A DNA stretch of 64,000 nt from Diplolepis rosae (GCA_030998225.1 JAPYXD010000700.1:1798001-1862000), one strand, 5' to 3'. Positions 36,927 through 46,800 are shown, counted from the first letter of the stretch. Notes: generated from the letters alone by a model not told the origin. Made by a program: numbers and translations.

Positions 36927-37775
36927 TTACATTGTCGTTATCATCGTTGTCATCGTTACTTTCTTCGCAACTGGTATATAAGGGAGGTACGTCAACAAGT
37001 ACTTGAGCTGAGCCAGAGGGTTCGTTAATGTCATTGCAGGGCTCCCTAGCTGCTGTTGATTTTTTTCTATACTATTGCGTGCCAATTGGTCGGCTGCTTC
37101 ATTTCCTTCTATACCACTGTGACCTGGGACGTGGTTCCAAATTACCTCTATCGGCTCAAGAGCCTTCTTTAGCTTTTCAAATTCGGCCCGATTTTTAACC
37201 GGTTTGTTTTCGGCTGTTTTCCAGTCATTCTTTTCCCATGCAGGTATCCATTCAGTCGCGCTGCTAACTAAATACTTTGAATCGGTGTTAATTCTTAGTT
37301 TTTTTATACCAGCGCCCTGTGCCCTTATGGCGGCTTCTACGGCAGCTTCTATTTCTGCGGCATTATTGGTCTGTCGACCTTGGGCGGGCCGAGAAAAAAA
37401 TAACGGGTGGTCTGGGCCAAACCAAATGCCGATTCCAGCCTTGGGCTCGCCACGTCCGTTGTAGCTACAAGGTCCATCAACGAAGACATCGATGAAGGGT
37501 TCTTGTAGCGGAGGGAGCCAAGGGTTCGGAGGTCGGACACAAGGAGGTGCACTCTTTGGAGGAGAGTCAGCCTGTCTACCGACCTTAATCAGTTCTAGAT
37601 TTGGGAAGACGCTGCGTGATTTCCTATATACGGGAGGGTCGGAGTCTTCGCTGCTTTCATCGCTAGAGGACTGGTCACTCTCCGAGGAAGTTTTATCTCT
37701 ATCTGTAGATTCTCTTGGAAGTTCCTTTATCCCCCTGTGGCGAGAAAGCCGTTTGGCGATGCAACTTTCGTCCAA
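36927..37775 (-). CDS. pol: pol: RNase H1-type domain (intact active site), with variable linker
   Basis: The 282-codon open frame begins with a Ser/Asp/Glu-rich linker (residues ~1-90), then a full type 1 RNase H at about residues 95-235. Active-site residues are D in 'FIDVFVDGPCSYNG', E in 'NNAAEIEAAVEAA', D in 'RINTDSKYL', and H plus D in 'NHVPGHSGIEGNEAADQLA'. The last signature and the basic loop ('WKTAENKPVKNRAEFEKL') are those of cellular RNase H1 rather than the usual gypsy RNase H. A frame change near 37000 separates it from the rest of pol ('EESNDDNDD' in the other frame). The normal gypsy RNase H between RT and this domain is missing, apparently lost with the inverted repeat at 37716-37918. 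It would degrade the RNA strand of the RNA-DNA hybrid during reverse transcription. Confidence 0.88.
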   Translation of the reverse strand: MDESCIAKRLSRHRGIKELPRESTDRDKTSSESDQSSSDESSEDSDPPVYRKSRSVFPNLELIKVGRQADSPPKSAPPCVRPPNPWLPPLQEPFIDVFVDGPCSYNGRGEPKAGIGIWFGPDHPLFFSRPAQGRQTNNAAEIEAAVEAAIRAQGAGIKKLRINTDSKYLVSSATEWIPAWEKNDWKTAENKPVKNRAEFEKLKKALEPIEVIWNHVPGHSGIEGNEAADQLARNSIEKNQQQLGSPAMTLTNPLAQLKYLLTYLPYIPVAKKVTMTTMITTM

Positions 37776-37918
37776 GTTGGACGTATTAGTATTTATAGGA
37801 GCATGAGGCCTATCAGGGTTTTTTTTAGATGCCGTGGAGGATGATCCGGGTGTCCAACTTGGACGAAAGTTGCATCGCCAAACGGCTTTCTCGCCACAGG
37901 GGGATAAAGGAACTTCCA
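37716..37918. repeat. Perfect 67-bp inverted repeat in pol
   Basis: Arms 37716-37782 and 37852-37918 are identical inverted copies with a 69-bp loop. The sequence is the linker start (pol residues after 'LDESCIAKRL'), so one copy is in coding orientation and the other is a rearranged duplicate. RT ends abruptly at the right arm ('VRQFLGLSG'). Confidence 0.98.
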
Positions 37919-38541
37919 GACAGTCCTAGAAACTGTCGGACTGCTCGAACAGTAGTTAGCCTAGGGAATCTTTTAATTGCTTTGATCTTGGCTGGGTTGG
38001 GCTTCACTCCGTCGCGTCCAATTATATGGCCTAGATAAGCTACTTCTGTTCGTAAAAAATCGCACTTATCTGGTTGTAACTTTAGGTTCGCGTTTCGAAG
38101 TCGATCGAACAGTCTCCTTGCCTTTTTATCGTGTTCTTCGAGGCTTTCAGCATAGACTACAATATCATCGAGGTATACAAACACTTCGGTACCATGCATG
38201 CCTTTTAAGACTATGTCCATAAGGCGTTGGAAAGTAGCTGGAGCGTTTTTAATACCCATAGGCATTCGGAGATATTCGTAGTGCCCTCGGGGGGATGAGA
38301 AGGCAGTTTTGGCTCGATCTTCAGGGTGCGTTTCGATTTGGTGGAAACCACTTGCTAGATCGAATACTGAAAAATATTGCGCTCTTCCGAGCTGATCGAA
38401 GATGTCCGAAATGTTAGGTAGTGGATAAGCGTCTCCGATGAGCTTTTCATTAAGGGCTCTGAAGTCTATGACGATCCTCCACTTTCTTTGACCCGAAGCG
38501 TCCAACTTCTTGGGCACAATTAGAAGAGGTGAATTGTAAGG
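37825..38541 (-). pseudogene. pol: pol: reverse transcriptase
   Basis: Continuous in frame with the upstream part but for a TGA at 38539-38541. Fingers 'KWRIVIDFRALNEKLIGDAY', first catalytic Asp in 'YFSVFDLASGFHQ', 'YLRMPMGIKNAPATFQRLMD', and the YxDD box 'VFVYLDDIVVYAE' (38170-38180 region) are all conserved. The thumb 'LKLQPDKCDFLRTEVAYLGHI' follows, ending at 'FLGLSG' where the inverted repeat begins. The older relic at 7325 has a sense codon at the position of the TGA, so the stop is a lesion here and not conserved. The polymerase core is otherwise intact; the connection and normal RNase H are absent. Confidence 0.92.
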
Positions 38542-39534
38542 TCATTTCGAGTTTCCGATGATTCCACTGGTATATTGTTTTTCTATCTGATCGTGTATTT
38601 GGTCGTTTGCCTCGTGAGGTGTTCTATATTGTTTCCTTACAATAACTTTATCATCGATGGTAGGGATTCTATGCTGGATAAGATGGGTAGAAGTTAGTTT
38701 CTCACCATTCAAGTGAAAGATGTCCGCATAATCCTCTGCCCAGTGGAACACGTATTCCTTTTCCTCTGGCGACAAATGAGACATGTGTAGAGCTTGTATT
38801 ACCCGTCTTACGCGATCGGGGTAGTCTCCTCCTAATTCTTCCTGAGGGTACTTGGGAAATTCCTTATTCTCAGTGTCAGAAAAGTCCTCTCCTGGGAACT
38901 CGCAAAAGTCAAAAGGTATAACTTCTTGAGGCGAGAGACTGAACTCTATGTCCCGTTCAGTTGTGTTGATGGCCAAGACATGGCATTTGCCGTTCTGGGT
39001 AGTGACAGCTGCCTCACCAATATATAGTCCTCTCGGAGTGTCAAGTCTTGGCAAATACCCCTCTGATACTTCCGAGTTAGAGACGTCTATTGAGATGGGC
39101 TGCCTAGTCCTTGCCTTGATCCTTAGGATCCGGGCAAATGGCTTGATTTCTGATCTTAGTGCCTTGTTTGCTTCTCGTGATTCTGCATCAACAAACGGGA
39201 TTGGCGTTATTGGGTTGGATACAGTGACTAAGGTGTTATGTCTGAACGAGATTTGCGCTTGCTCTTGTCGTAGGTAAGGCCGACCTAGAATTCCGTCAGG
39301 TGAAACTGGAAGCGTGTTCTCAATGACGTGGAACTCAACAGGGGTATTGCAAATAGTGACTTGAACCTCCCAATCGTCTTTACAAGTTCATTCGTTATTC
39401 CTGTAATAGAGATGCAGTTGAGGGTGTCAATTATAATTTCTTCTTGCAAGGCACGAAGTTTAATAAGATTTATATCGGAGCCTGGGTCGACAAGAAAGCT
39501 TGCCCTAGGATTTCGGAATTCAGGAGCCTCCAAT
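38542..39534 (-). pseudogene. pol: pol: protease and protease-RT linker, one frameshift
   Basis: The frame 39285-39534 contains the retropepsin active site as 'ASFLVDPGSDINLIKL', where the family has D-T-G or D-S-G. The Thr/Ser to Pro change should damage the enzyme. A change of frame in a CCCC run near 39345 leads to 'GILGRPYL', the protease's C-terminal G-x-x-G-R-x-x-L motif, and on to an open stretch to 38542. That stretch runs through 'GLYIGEAAVTTQNGKCHVL', 'LHMSHLSPEEKEYVFHWAED' and 'HLIQHRIPTIDD' and carries the standard entry to RT. Protease would cut Gag-Pol in the particle. Confidence 0.85.
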
Positions 39535-39538
39535 TCAA

Positions 39539-40915
39539 CTACTGGTGAGTCTTCTTGGCTGCGTCCTGCTCGAAGGACCCTGCTGAATTCTCTTGAAATC
39601 GGACCGACCTTGGACGTTCTCTCGGAGTTGCATGACCCGTTGTCACGTCCAAACGACGAGTCGGCTGAAAGTTTAAATTTTCAGATAACCCTGGAGAGGC
39701 TGGCCTAGGTGGGGTTGCATTTCCCGATGATCTTTCTTGACTCAGCCATGGATGATCGGTGAGCGATTTTTGGTTCTTGTCGATTTGTGGATATGACGCC
39801 ATAGGATGGTGGTGAGGGTAAGAATAGTGATGTGGGTAGGGGTAATGTGGTGGATACTGGTGAAAGGGGTATTGGTACTGTGGAGGATAGTCGGATTGTA
39901 ATGGGGGGTAGTGCGACGGGAATCAACTATATGCTGATGAGCCGTACATTGCACCCATCGCCATGTTGGGGTTAGGTCTCGTTGTTGCCAAGGTTGTTGT
40001 ATTTCTTTTTAAACTAGATCCTTCCGACTTTGCATATTTTTCCGAGTTATCCATTTGTTTTGAGAAGGGGCTCGGAGAACGTGGGCATTCGAAGACTCTT
40101 TCTCTTGGCCGGGCTATATGATAGGATGATGCCATGCTATTCTTCTCCGAATACTTGTGTTGTTCTTCTGCATGTAAGGCATGCTCAAAGGCTTCACTGA
40201 GGTCCTTCGGGTTGCGAGTGTCAACAAAAATAGAGATATCATCGGGAAGGCCTCTGATAAATGCGTCCAAAGCACAGTCGACCACTGGCTTCATCATTAT
40301 TATACTTTCCTTGGTATGCCCGTAAGTACCCGTGTATTTTTCTTCAATTGCGTGCCTGGCCCCACTCAAAAGGCCTTGTACGCGGTCATTGTAGTCACTT
40401 ACTGTTTCGGATTGCTTCATACGGAGATTAACTATAGATTCGAAGTACCACTGGTACTTCTTTGTTGGTGCAAATCTCTTCTTCAAATGCGCAATTAGTT
40501 CCTTGATTTTTGAAAATTGTTTATCCCGTACGCTTTCGCGAGCAACGCCCTTAAGTTTGGCCAATACCGCCTTGATAAATCCGGGTTCGGTGGCGTCTGT
40601 AACAAAAACAGCACCATCCGCGACGTCTTGTAGAAAGTCTTTTAGCGGTGGATTTTTCCCATCGAATTGTGGGATATGGTATGTACTCTGTTGCAGAGTC
40701 ATACATTCTAACACTGACGCCATTGCCGCGCTTGTGTTTAAGTTGAGATATGAAGTGGGGGTCAGTATGTTTGCAGGGTCTCCGGTTAGAGAATCTGAAA
40801 CGCTTTGATTTAGGGGCAGGTGGATTTCTTGCCCGTGGTGCGCATCCGATTCATCCTGGCCTTGGTCATGGTCAACCCCGTGTTGGGGTGGGTTTCGTTC
40901 CATGTTCCTAGGCAT
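39539..40915 (-). pseudogene. gag: gag, one in-frame stop
   Basis: Starts at ATG 40915 ('MPRNMERNPPQHG') and runs in one frame to TAG at 39539-39541, 458 codons apart from a TGA at 39923-39925. The first ~120 residues are Gln/His-rich, then a capsid-like alpha-helical region ('YHIPQFDGKNPPLKDFLQDV', 'FSKIKELIAHLKKRFAPTKK', 'DCALDAFIRGLPDDISIF', 'DLSEAFEHALHAEEQHKY'). A Pro/Tyr/His-rich stretch (about 39783-39922) follows the stop, then a basic tail. No zinc knuckle is present, as in many errantiviruses. Gag assembles the particle. The relic at 6674-7060 matches the capsid-like region. Confidence 0.9.
39634..39677 (-). promoter_or_regulatory. gag-pol -1 ribosomal frameshift signal
   Basis: The minus strand has TTTAAAC at 39677-39671 in the correct register (gag codons ..AAT TTA AAC..). 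An 8-nt spacer (39670-39663) follows, then a 7-bp stem (GACTCGT at 39662-39656, ACGGGTC at 39640-39634, one G-T pair) with a 15-nt loop. The -1 frame is open from here into protease (39534 and beyond), while gag ends at the TAG 39539-39541. This is the standard architecture of -1 programmed frameshifting. Confidence 0.85.
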
Positions 40916-42584
40916 TTTTTTTTTTTGCTTTTGTAGATACAGATGATCTCTAGATTCGTTTTAGAGCCTGCTGGGCCACCCCGGAATATTTTGAACTGGG
41001 TGGTCGTCTGCAGTGGACCTAACTTCCTAATTTATTTTTCCCTGAACTAAATGTGTCGCTAAAGCTGGCTTGATAATTCCGTATATAGTATATATAGTAT
41101 TAACCTTACCAGACGGTGATATGTGTGCACCGGATTAGTGTACAGACCAACCCGTGACTAAACCATCATTGATTGTAGCACCAATAAAATGTGAATCCTA
41201 CCTGTTTTGTATGGGGTTTGTAGAATTTAAACAAGTTTATTAGTAATGTAGTGCAATGCATCGCATATACCTGCATGCGTGAATAGTTTTATATATTTAT
41301 TCAATATAATCATGTATAGTGAATATCAATAATGAATAAGTTGTAACCTCTTGGATCAATCAACGCACTATGTAGCTTTAATCTTATGCTGCATAAAATA
41401 TAATATTTAACTTTGATACACCTTGATTCGCAAGTGGTAACTTAGATTCAATATTTTCGTATATTATAGAAAGCTAACAGACATTTATAAAAGTACATCG
41501 AAATTAATTATTATTATTAAGACATGCACATGTGTATTCAAATTCAAAATAAAAGTTTGTGTGTTTAAGGTAAAAGTACCTTAAATCCAATTTACACAAC
41601 AAAAAAAACTTCTATTACATGTGATGGAAGCTTAACACAGAATCTTCTAATCGGTGTATGCAGCATGACACTAATTACACCTTAATAATTAATCAGTTTA
41701 AACTATCAATCAAATTAGAGGTCAACTGAAAAGTCACACGTGATATATGATATCTGTTGTATATCACATACAACCCTAGTTGTATCGAACATAAAACCAA
41801 CTATGTATTATACAGCTTTATTAGAAACAAGGCTCACGTGATGACACTAAAACTACAATCATGTATAAGCTATACGCTGTATAAAACCACTAGAATGAGG
41901 TGGAGTACAATCTACTCCATATAATATATGCAAATGTGAATTTCGCAATTTCAAAAAAAAAATAATGTTTTGCTCAAGTTGATCATATGTCTGATTATAA
42001 TAATCGGGCAAGGTAAAAAAAAAAATTTCAAAGTAATTTCAATGTATCCAATAGAGAGATGGTATAATTTCACCCTTGATTTGCACTGCAATTAGAGTTT
42101 TACAATTGGGAAATTTTTTTTATTTTTTTATCTGAAATTATGTTTCCTGCTATCTCGCAACATATACAAAAAAAAATTAAACAAAAAAAATGTTTTTTAA
42201 AATAAATAAATAAATAAAATATATATATATATATATATATATACTTATTAATAAATATATGTGTATTTTACGAAAATATATATATATATATTTTTTTGTT
42301 GGTTTTTTTTTTTTACCAACGACTCATAATCATGATTATTTAGCGACCTTCTGGATTCGTGAATTATGAGGTCTGGCCTACTTTATTTTGATCGTACACG
42401 TGAGTAATGCTGTGATCTCTTTTAAAGACACTGAATGATAGGTGTCAGGTGTCCGACGACAATTACTAAGACGGGCTTCCGCTTACGGTAGCAATTGTGT
42501 ACGGATCGAGAGGGAGATATGATGCGACGAAAATTGCAAATACTGACGTGCATGCGAAGCGTGTTATGTTTTAATAGGACATTA
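40916..42584 (-). other. Leader between small frames and gag
   Basis: About 1.67 kb of AT-rich sequence with no reading frame of note. It contains an (AT)n block at 42221-42242 and 42277-42290 and A/T runs. The leader may hold packaging or insulator sequences, but none was recognised. Confidence 0.6.
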
Positions 42585-42881
42585 CTATCTCTTGTTGGGA
42601 AAATTTTTCGTCTCTATATTCGTAAACACAAACTTTTCCCTTTTGTTTAAAAACTCGTCCAGGGCGGTCATATTAGTGGGAACGTATTTTTGACTTGTAG
42701 GAGGTTGAAGATACACACGTTTGAACGGTTTGTTAGGTCGAAACAGGTCAAGCGGATCTAAAGTATGTGATTGAGTCAGCAATTGTTGATCTGCTACGAT
42801 ATTGCCTTGAGAATTCTGTTTAAAATCACGTTTTCCAAAGCCGGGTTGGTTTTGGTCTTGCATGTGATCAGAGCTTGGCAT
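42585..42881 (-). CDS. Leader small protein B, unknown
   Basis: A 98-codon frame from ATG 42881 to TAA 42585, lying between the 5' LTR and gag. It begins 'MPSSDHMQDQNQPGFGKRDF' and later has 'LFRPNKPFKRVYLQPP', 'MTALDEFLNKREKFVF' and a basic end 'NFPNKR'. No signal peptide, zinc motif or membrane segment is seen, and I do not recognise any family. Gln/Asn-rich and basic. A reading frame in this position is unusual for gypsy-type elements. It could be a spliced accessory exon with the frame at 43108-43551, or chance. No ribosome context stands out. Confidence 0.45.
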   Translation of the reverse strand: MPSSDHMQDQNQPGFGKRDFKQNSQGNIVADQQLLTQSHTLDPLDLFRPNKPFKRVYLQPPTSQKYVPTNMTALDEFLNKREKFVFTNIETKNFPNKR

Positions 42882-43107
42882 TCCGGTGCTTTATTTATAA
42901 ATATATGGTGGTAAAAAAAAAATAAAATTTGATTACTACAATATTAATATACACATTAATTTATTTACAAAAATTACGTGTGATATTACTTTATCATCTC
43001 AAAAGACATTATTTGTGTGATTTACTACTAAAATTGGAAATAATAAAGAAAATATTTTTAATTTTTCTTTATTAATATTAAATCTTTCAGCAACTCTAGC
43101 TTTATGC

Positions 43108-43551
43108 TCAATCACTGAGGACGATCACCTCGGTTTCCGATTCCTTGTCGCTCGGAACTATTGTTTCCGTGTCTGAGTCGGTGTCTATGTCAATAAGATC
43201 TATACCTGTTAAGACTTTGTGTCGTCTGCGCGTCAATTCCCTAATTTCCTTTTCTGTGTTGTCGAGAACACGGTCAAAAAACGTCGAAAAATCGTCTGAA
43301 TTCGTCAGTTCCATAATTTTTTGGTCTTGTTGTTCTGGGGGAGGGTTTACAAACTGTATTTCAATAGGAAGGTCGATCACGTCTCCTTCGGGAGTAATGA
43401 ACTCGGCTTTATTATGTGTAATAATTTTATTCTCGAGAAATTGTCTCACAGTTTCTTGGAATAAAGCTCTTTATTTACGTTCACGAAATCTCCTTCCCGA
43501 TCGGTGCGTAATTGCCTTCTTTTTGATAATAGGGACTGGCACGTGAGACAT
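43108..43551 (-). pseudogene. Leader small protein A, unknown, one in-frame stop
   Basis: A 147-codon frame from ATG 43551 to a TGA or equivalent at 43108 with one TAA at codon ~27 (near 43471). The first part is strongly basic ('IIKKKAITHRSGRRFRERK'), like a nuclear or nucleic-acid-binding signal. The middle contains 'FITPEGDVIDLPIEIQFVNP' and 'FFDRVLDNTEKEIRELTRRR'. The end is very acidic ('IDTDSDTETIVPSDKES'). Basic head and acidic tail with predicted helices suggest an RNA- or chromatin-related regulator, but I recognise no family. It lies directly before frame B in the leader. The stop may be a recent lesion, as in the other genes. Confidence 0.5.
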
Positions 43552-43799
43552 TTATATGTATGGATAACACCTTTATGTTAATACGTCTATTCAGCGTATT
43601 TCGTTTCCGAAATATCTCACTGAAATGCACTCATAAAATTAATATGAGCAGAATAGATCCTTAAGCTTGCCTAGGTTAAACTATCCTATTAGCTGCTAAA
43701 GCAATTTTATTATCTCTTCTTATTTTATTAGCAAAATTTAATCTTTGTTATAATATAAAACGAACAGATCAAAACAATTAAATAAATTTGAAACATCTA

Positions 43800-44480
43800 C
43801 TTCAGAAAAACTTAAAGTCCTGACTAATCGGCACGATTTCTAGCCTGAAAAACCAAGACTTATAAATTGACCCACTCAGCACAACTCGTAGCTGCCTGGG
43901 TTCAATTTTTACAATTCTCCGAAAGTAGTGACACCCAAATATCCAAATATATTAAGAATATACCAAATATCGAGATTCAAATTTATATTTATATATATTT
44001 TATTTCTAATTGAACAGGTCAGTTGTCATTAATAAAGCTACTCAAGTTAGCCTTATGGTTAACCCTTGAGAATTTCTAATAGATTTACTTTTTCTTATTT
44101 GTTTAAGAATTAAAATTTTTGAGAATAGTTCGTGAAATTTTGGATTTAATTCTACGAGTTGATTGATTCTAATTTTTCTGGATAGTCAAGGGTCTTGACT
44201 AGTTAGCAAGATTAATAGCCTGCCAGTCAAAATGTTAAATCAATCCCTTTAGCATAATTCATAGCTTACGTGGATTTGATTTATATGAATATCCAGATAA
44301 AAGGGAAACAATCGTGACTTTCAATTATTTATTTTCTTATCTGCTTCTGAAAAGTTGAAAGTCTCAGTTAAGCGGCACGATTTCTAGCCTGAAAAACTGG
44401 AAACTTATAAACTGATCCCTTTAGCATAATTTATAGCTTGAGTGGATTCAATTTTTACAACTTTTCTGGAGCAGTATAAA
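43800..44480 (-). repeat. Three imperfect ~130-bp leader repeats
   Basis: Units at about 43800-43927, 44172-44298 and 44339-44470 share GGCACGATTTCTAGCCTG (middle copy AGCAAGATTAATAGCCTG), then '..TTTAGCATAATTTATAGC' and 'GTGGATTCAATTTTTACAA' blocks. Unit 2 is most diverged. They lie between the primer site and small frame A. Function unknown. Confidence 0.8.
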
Positions 44481-44671
44481 TGAATAAAATTGTATAGATC
44501 AATTACCGCTAAATCACGAGACTCAATAAAAACATTTACAGAAAATCCGAATGAAGCACAAAAGATTATTTTTCAGATCAACCAAGCTTGAGGATATATT
44601 CAAGCTAAAAAAAGAAAATTTTGGAATAAAAAAAATTGTTTGCTAGTAACAGAAGGTTACTAGTAAACGAT

Positions 44672-44689
44672 ATCCCACCGCTGCCACCA
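44672..44689 (-). promoter_or_regulatory. tRNA-Leu primer binding site
   Basis: On the minus strand TGGTGGCAGCGGTGGGAT starts six bases inside the 5' LTR end (44696). Its complement, ATCCCACCGCTGCCACCA on + at 44672-44689, matches the CCA-tailed 3' end of a eukaryotic tRNA-Leu over 18 positions from memory of the tRNA. It would prime minus-strand DNA synthesis. Confidence 0.85.
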
Positions 44690-44695
44690 ACAGTT

Positions 44696-46745
44696 TGTTA
44701 CGTACGACTCAAAAAAAAAAATAATAATTAAAAGAAAAATTAATTATATTTGATTTGCGTACGTGGAGGCTACACAAACTGCAACACACGAATGTGTCTT
44801 TTTAATTTTTTTATGTGGTTCCGCGATCTTTCTACCCTCGGCTGAGGGTGCCTTACCTCCACCAATTTTTCTTAGAGCTATGGTGATAGGAAATAAATTT
44901 ATAGACGAAAGTTTGTTAAAAAGATTCCCAATTGTATATGACAGTTTTATTGGATTTGAAATTAATTATTACAAAAATTACAGACTCACCCTTATCTGAT
45001 ACTCAATCCTACCTGTCGAGAAGGATGACGACTGGGCCTTAAATTCCTTTCAGGATGGTGACTCTAAGAAAAGTCACTCAAGTTTTTCTTTTTTGTCGCA
45101 CACACACATGCACGATATCTCTATCACTTTTTTACACCCTAGTTTTGGGAAAAAAATAAGGTGGATAGTTTTCAACCAGAGAACAAACAGTGCGTTTAAA
45201 TTGTTTGTTCTCTCCACTCTTGTTTTCTTCGCAACCCTAGTGCTGGTTTTTTTAAAAAAAAGGGAAAATCTCCCCCTCGTTTTAAGATTCGACGGAATGA
45301 AGTTCTCTTTTTGTCTTCGACCCCAAGCTGCCAACGCACTATTAGTTTACTCTACTAACCGACCACCGGCGTGCCCTAACGCTAGGGCGCCAATCGTAGT
45401 GGTGAGAAAAAATATTTTTTTCCAAAAAAATATAATGGTTTCCCTGCGTGGCAACCCCGCGAAAGGCTTCCGTCGGAGAGAAGATTGAATATTATTCACG
45501 TCCGCCCACTGTGTACTCACGAGACTTCGTTCGATTTACTGACACCTGTTCCGAATCGCGGACGGGCAAAAGCAAAGACCGGGCTTTACTCCTTTAAACT
45601 TCTTGACCGAGTCAAGAAGCTTGTAAGACTGCGTTTTGTGATTTGGAATTGATTCTTTATTATACACTCGTATCGATGTCACTTGGAGAAGGGAATTTTG
45701 ATGACTTAGGATTTTATGTGGAACATGCTGACCGGGAATTTGGAAATAATGGATGTCTAAATACTTGGTAGCCTTAATTACTTTCATGTCTATTGCCAAA
45801 TTGAGTAATTTTTTCTCTTTCTGCTACGTAATCGTTTTCTTTTATTTTCGATCCGTAGAATTACTGAATAAGAGGTTGATGTTAATTTAACCCTGCAGGT
45901 TCGTTAGTTTTGATTCTGAACCCTCCTTCTTCTTTTTACGTATTTATCATATTAAGAATATAGTGGTTCAGATCTCCTAACATTTTACTCACTGGCTGTG
46001 ACAAGTCGTGGCTATCCAAGTTTCAAATAGTCCATTTCCATTATCTATGTATTGTACTTCTGTTGGGTATGGATAGGAAATGTTCTGAAGGCATGGCATC
46101 GATACCAGTAGTTGAGAATTTTAATGTTTGTTATATAAAATATGGAAACACGTATATGGTCTGTGAGTACACGTGTGTGGACGAGTGCCAGCTTTTTATG
46201 AAATAGGCGGCAGTTGTTACGTGCGTGTATGTTTTTGTTCATTCATCTCACTTCTCATCCTTCATCTTGTTATATTACATTCTGTTTTTAATTAAATTTG
46301 GGCATCGTGATGTGAGGTACATTTCTTAATTTTCCCGTATTTTATAATTTTATAATTAGGTGTCAGGTGATTAAATACACGTCGTGTGTGCGTATTTAGT
46401 TACCTGATGTCGGTTTGGAATTTAATCCGAAATTTCATTTACATATTTGTTTGGAGACATGATATATACATATATATAATAATATAATAATTAATAAAAA
46501 GAAGAAGAAGAAGAAGGGAATTTCTTAAAGTTTTGATATTATTCCCCTTCGGTCTTGTGAACTGACCTCCTTTTCATTACATTTTGTGCTGAGCCTATAA
46601 CATACTCAGGTTACGAGCACCAAGAATGAAATTCGTCGCGTTCACCTGTATTAGCTAATTTTGATGGAAATAGTTTAATGACCCCTGTTAATTGTCCTGA
46701 TTGAGAAAGAAGTTATTTTATTTTTATTTTTGGTCGCTCGTAACA
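44696..46745 (-). repeat. 5' LTR (element orientation)
   Basis: Near-identical partner of the LTR at 30173-32220. Differences seen include 44753 (A for C), 44819 (T for A), 44875-44876, 45575 (extra G), 45636, 45891, 45948 and 45960, and 46098. As the 5' LTR it should carry the promoter for the genomic RNA, but no core promoter was assigned. Confidence 0.95.
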
Positions 46746-46750
46746 CTCCC
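46746..46750. repeat. Target site duplication, right copy (CTCCC)
   Basis: CTCCC follows the CA terminus of the right LTR and matches 30168-30172. The adjacent sequence continues the split mariner. Confidence 0.9.
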
Positions 46751-46800
46751 TTTAACTTAATACACTTGGTCCAACGTTTCTTGAAAAACCATTTTTTTTC
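46746..46800 (-). pseudogene. mariner C-terminal relic, right part
   Basis: Continues the frame cut at 30172: minus-strand 'FKKRWTKCIKL' lies on this side of the junction. Beyond ~46800 no transposase sequence is recognised. Confidence 0.7.

Larger units (their letters stand above)
30173..46745 (-). mobile_element. Errantivirus (gypsy-type endogenous retrovirus), 16.57 kb, nearly complete
   Basis: Canonical TG...CA LTRs of 2,048 bp (30173-32220) and 2,050 bp (44696-46745) enclose gag, pol and env on the minus strand, with a CTCCC duplication on both sides. In element orientation: 5' LTR, primer site, ~3.8 kb leader with repeats and two small frames, gag, -1 frameshift signal, protease, RT, RNase H1-type domain, integrase, env, 3' LTR. 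Gypsy-type insect retroviruses are usually 7-9 kb with LTRs of ~0.3-0.6 kb, so both LTRs and leader are unusually long. The LTR pair differs at only ~13 substitutions plus 2 single-base indels by eye (~0.6 %), so the insertion is recent. All three genes carry lesions. Members of this group have been shown to be infectious in Drosophila; nothing here shows that this copy is. Confidence 0.93.

Noticed and set aside
34930..39925. Programmed TGA readthrough in the errantivirus
   Set aside because: Three in-frame TGAs looked suggestive, but the older relic has a sense codon at the RT position, and other lesion types (TAA, frameshifts) occur too.
42187..42300. CRISPR-like or regulatory tandem array
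   Set aside because: It is a simple (AT)n and (AAAT)n microsatellite; no CRISPR array can be supported anywhere in this eukaryotic window.
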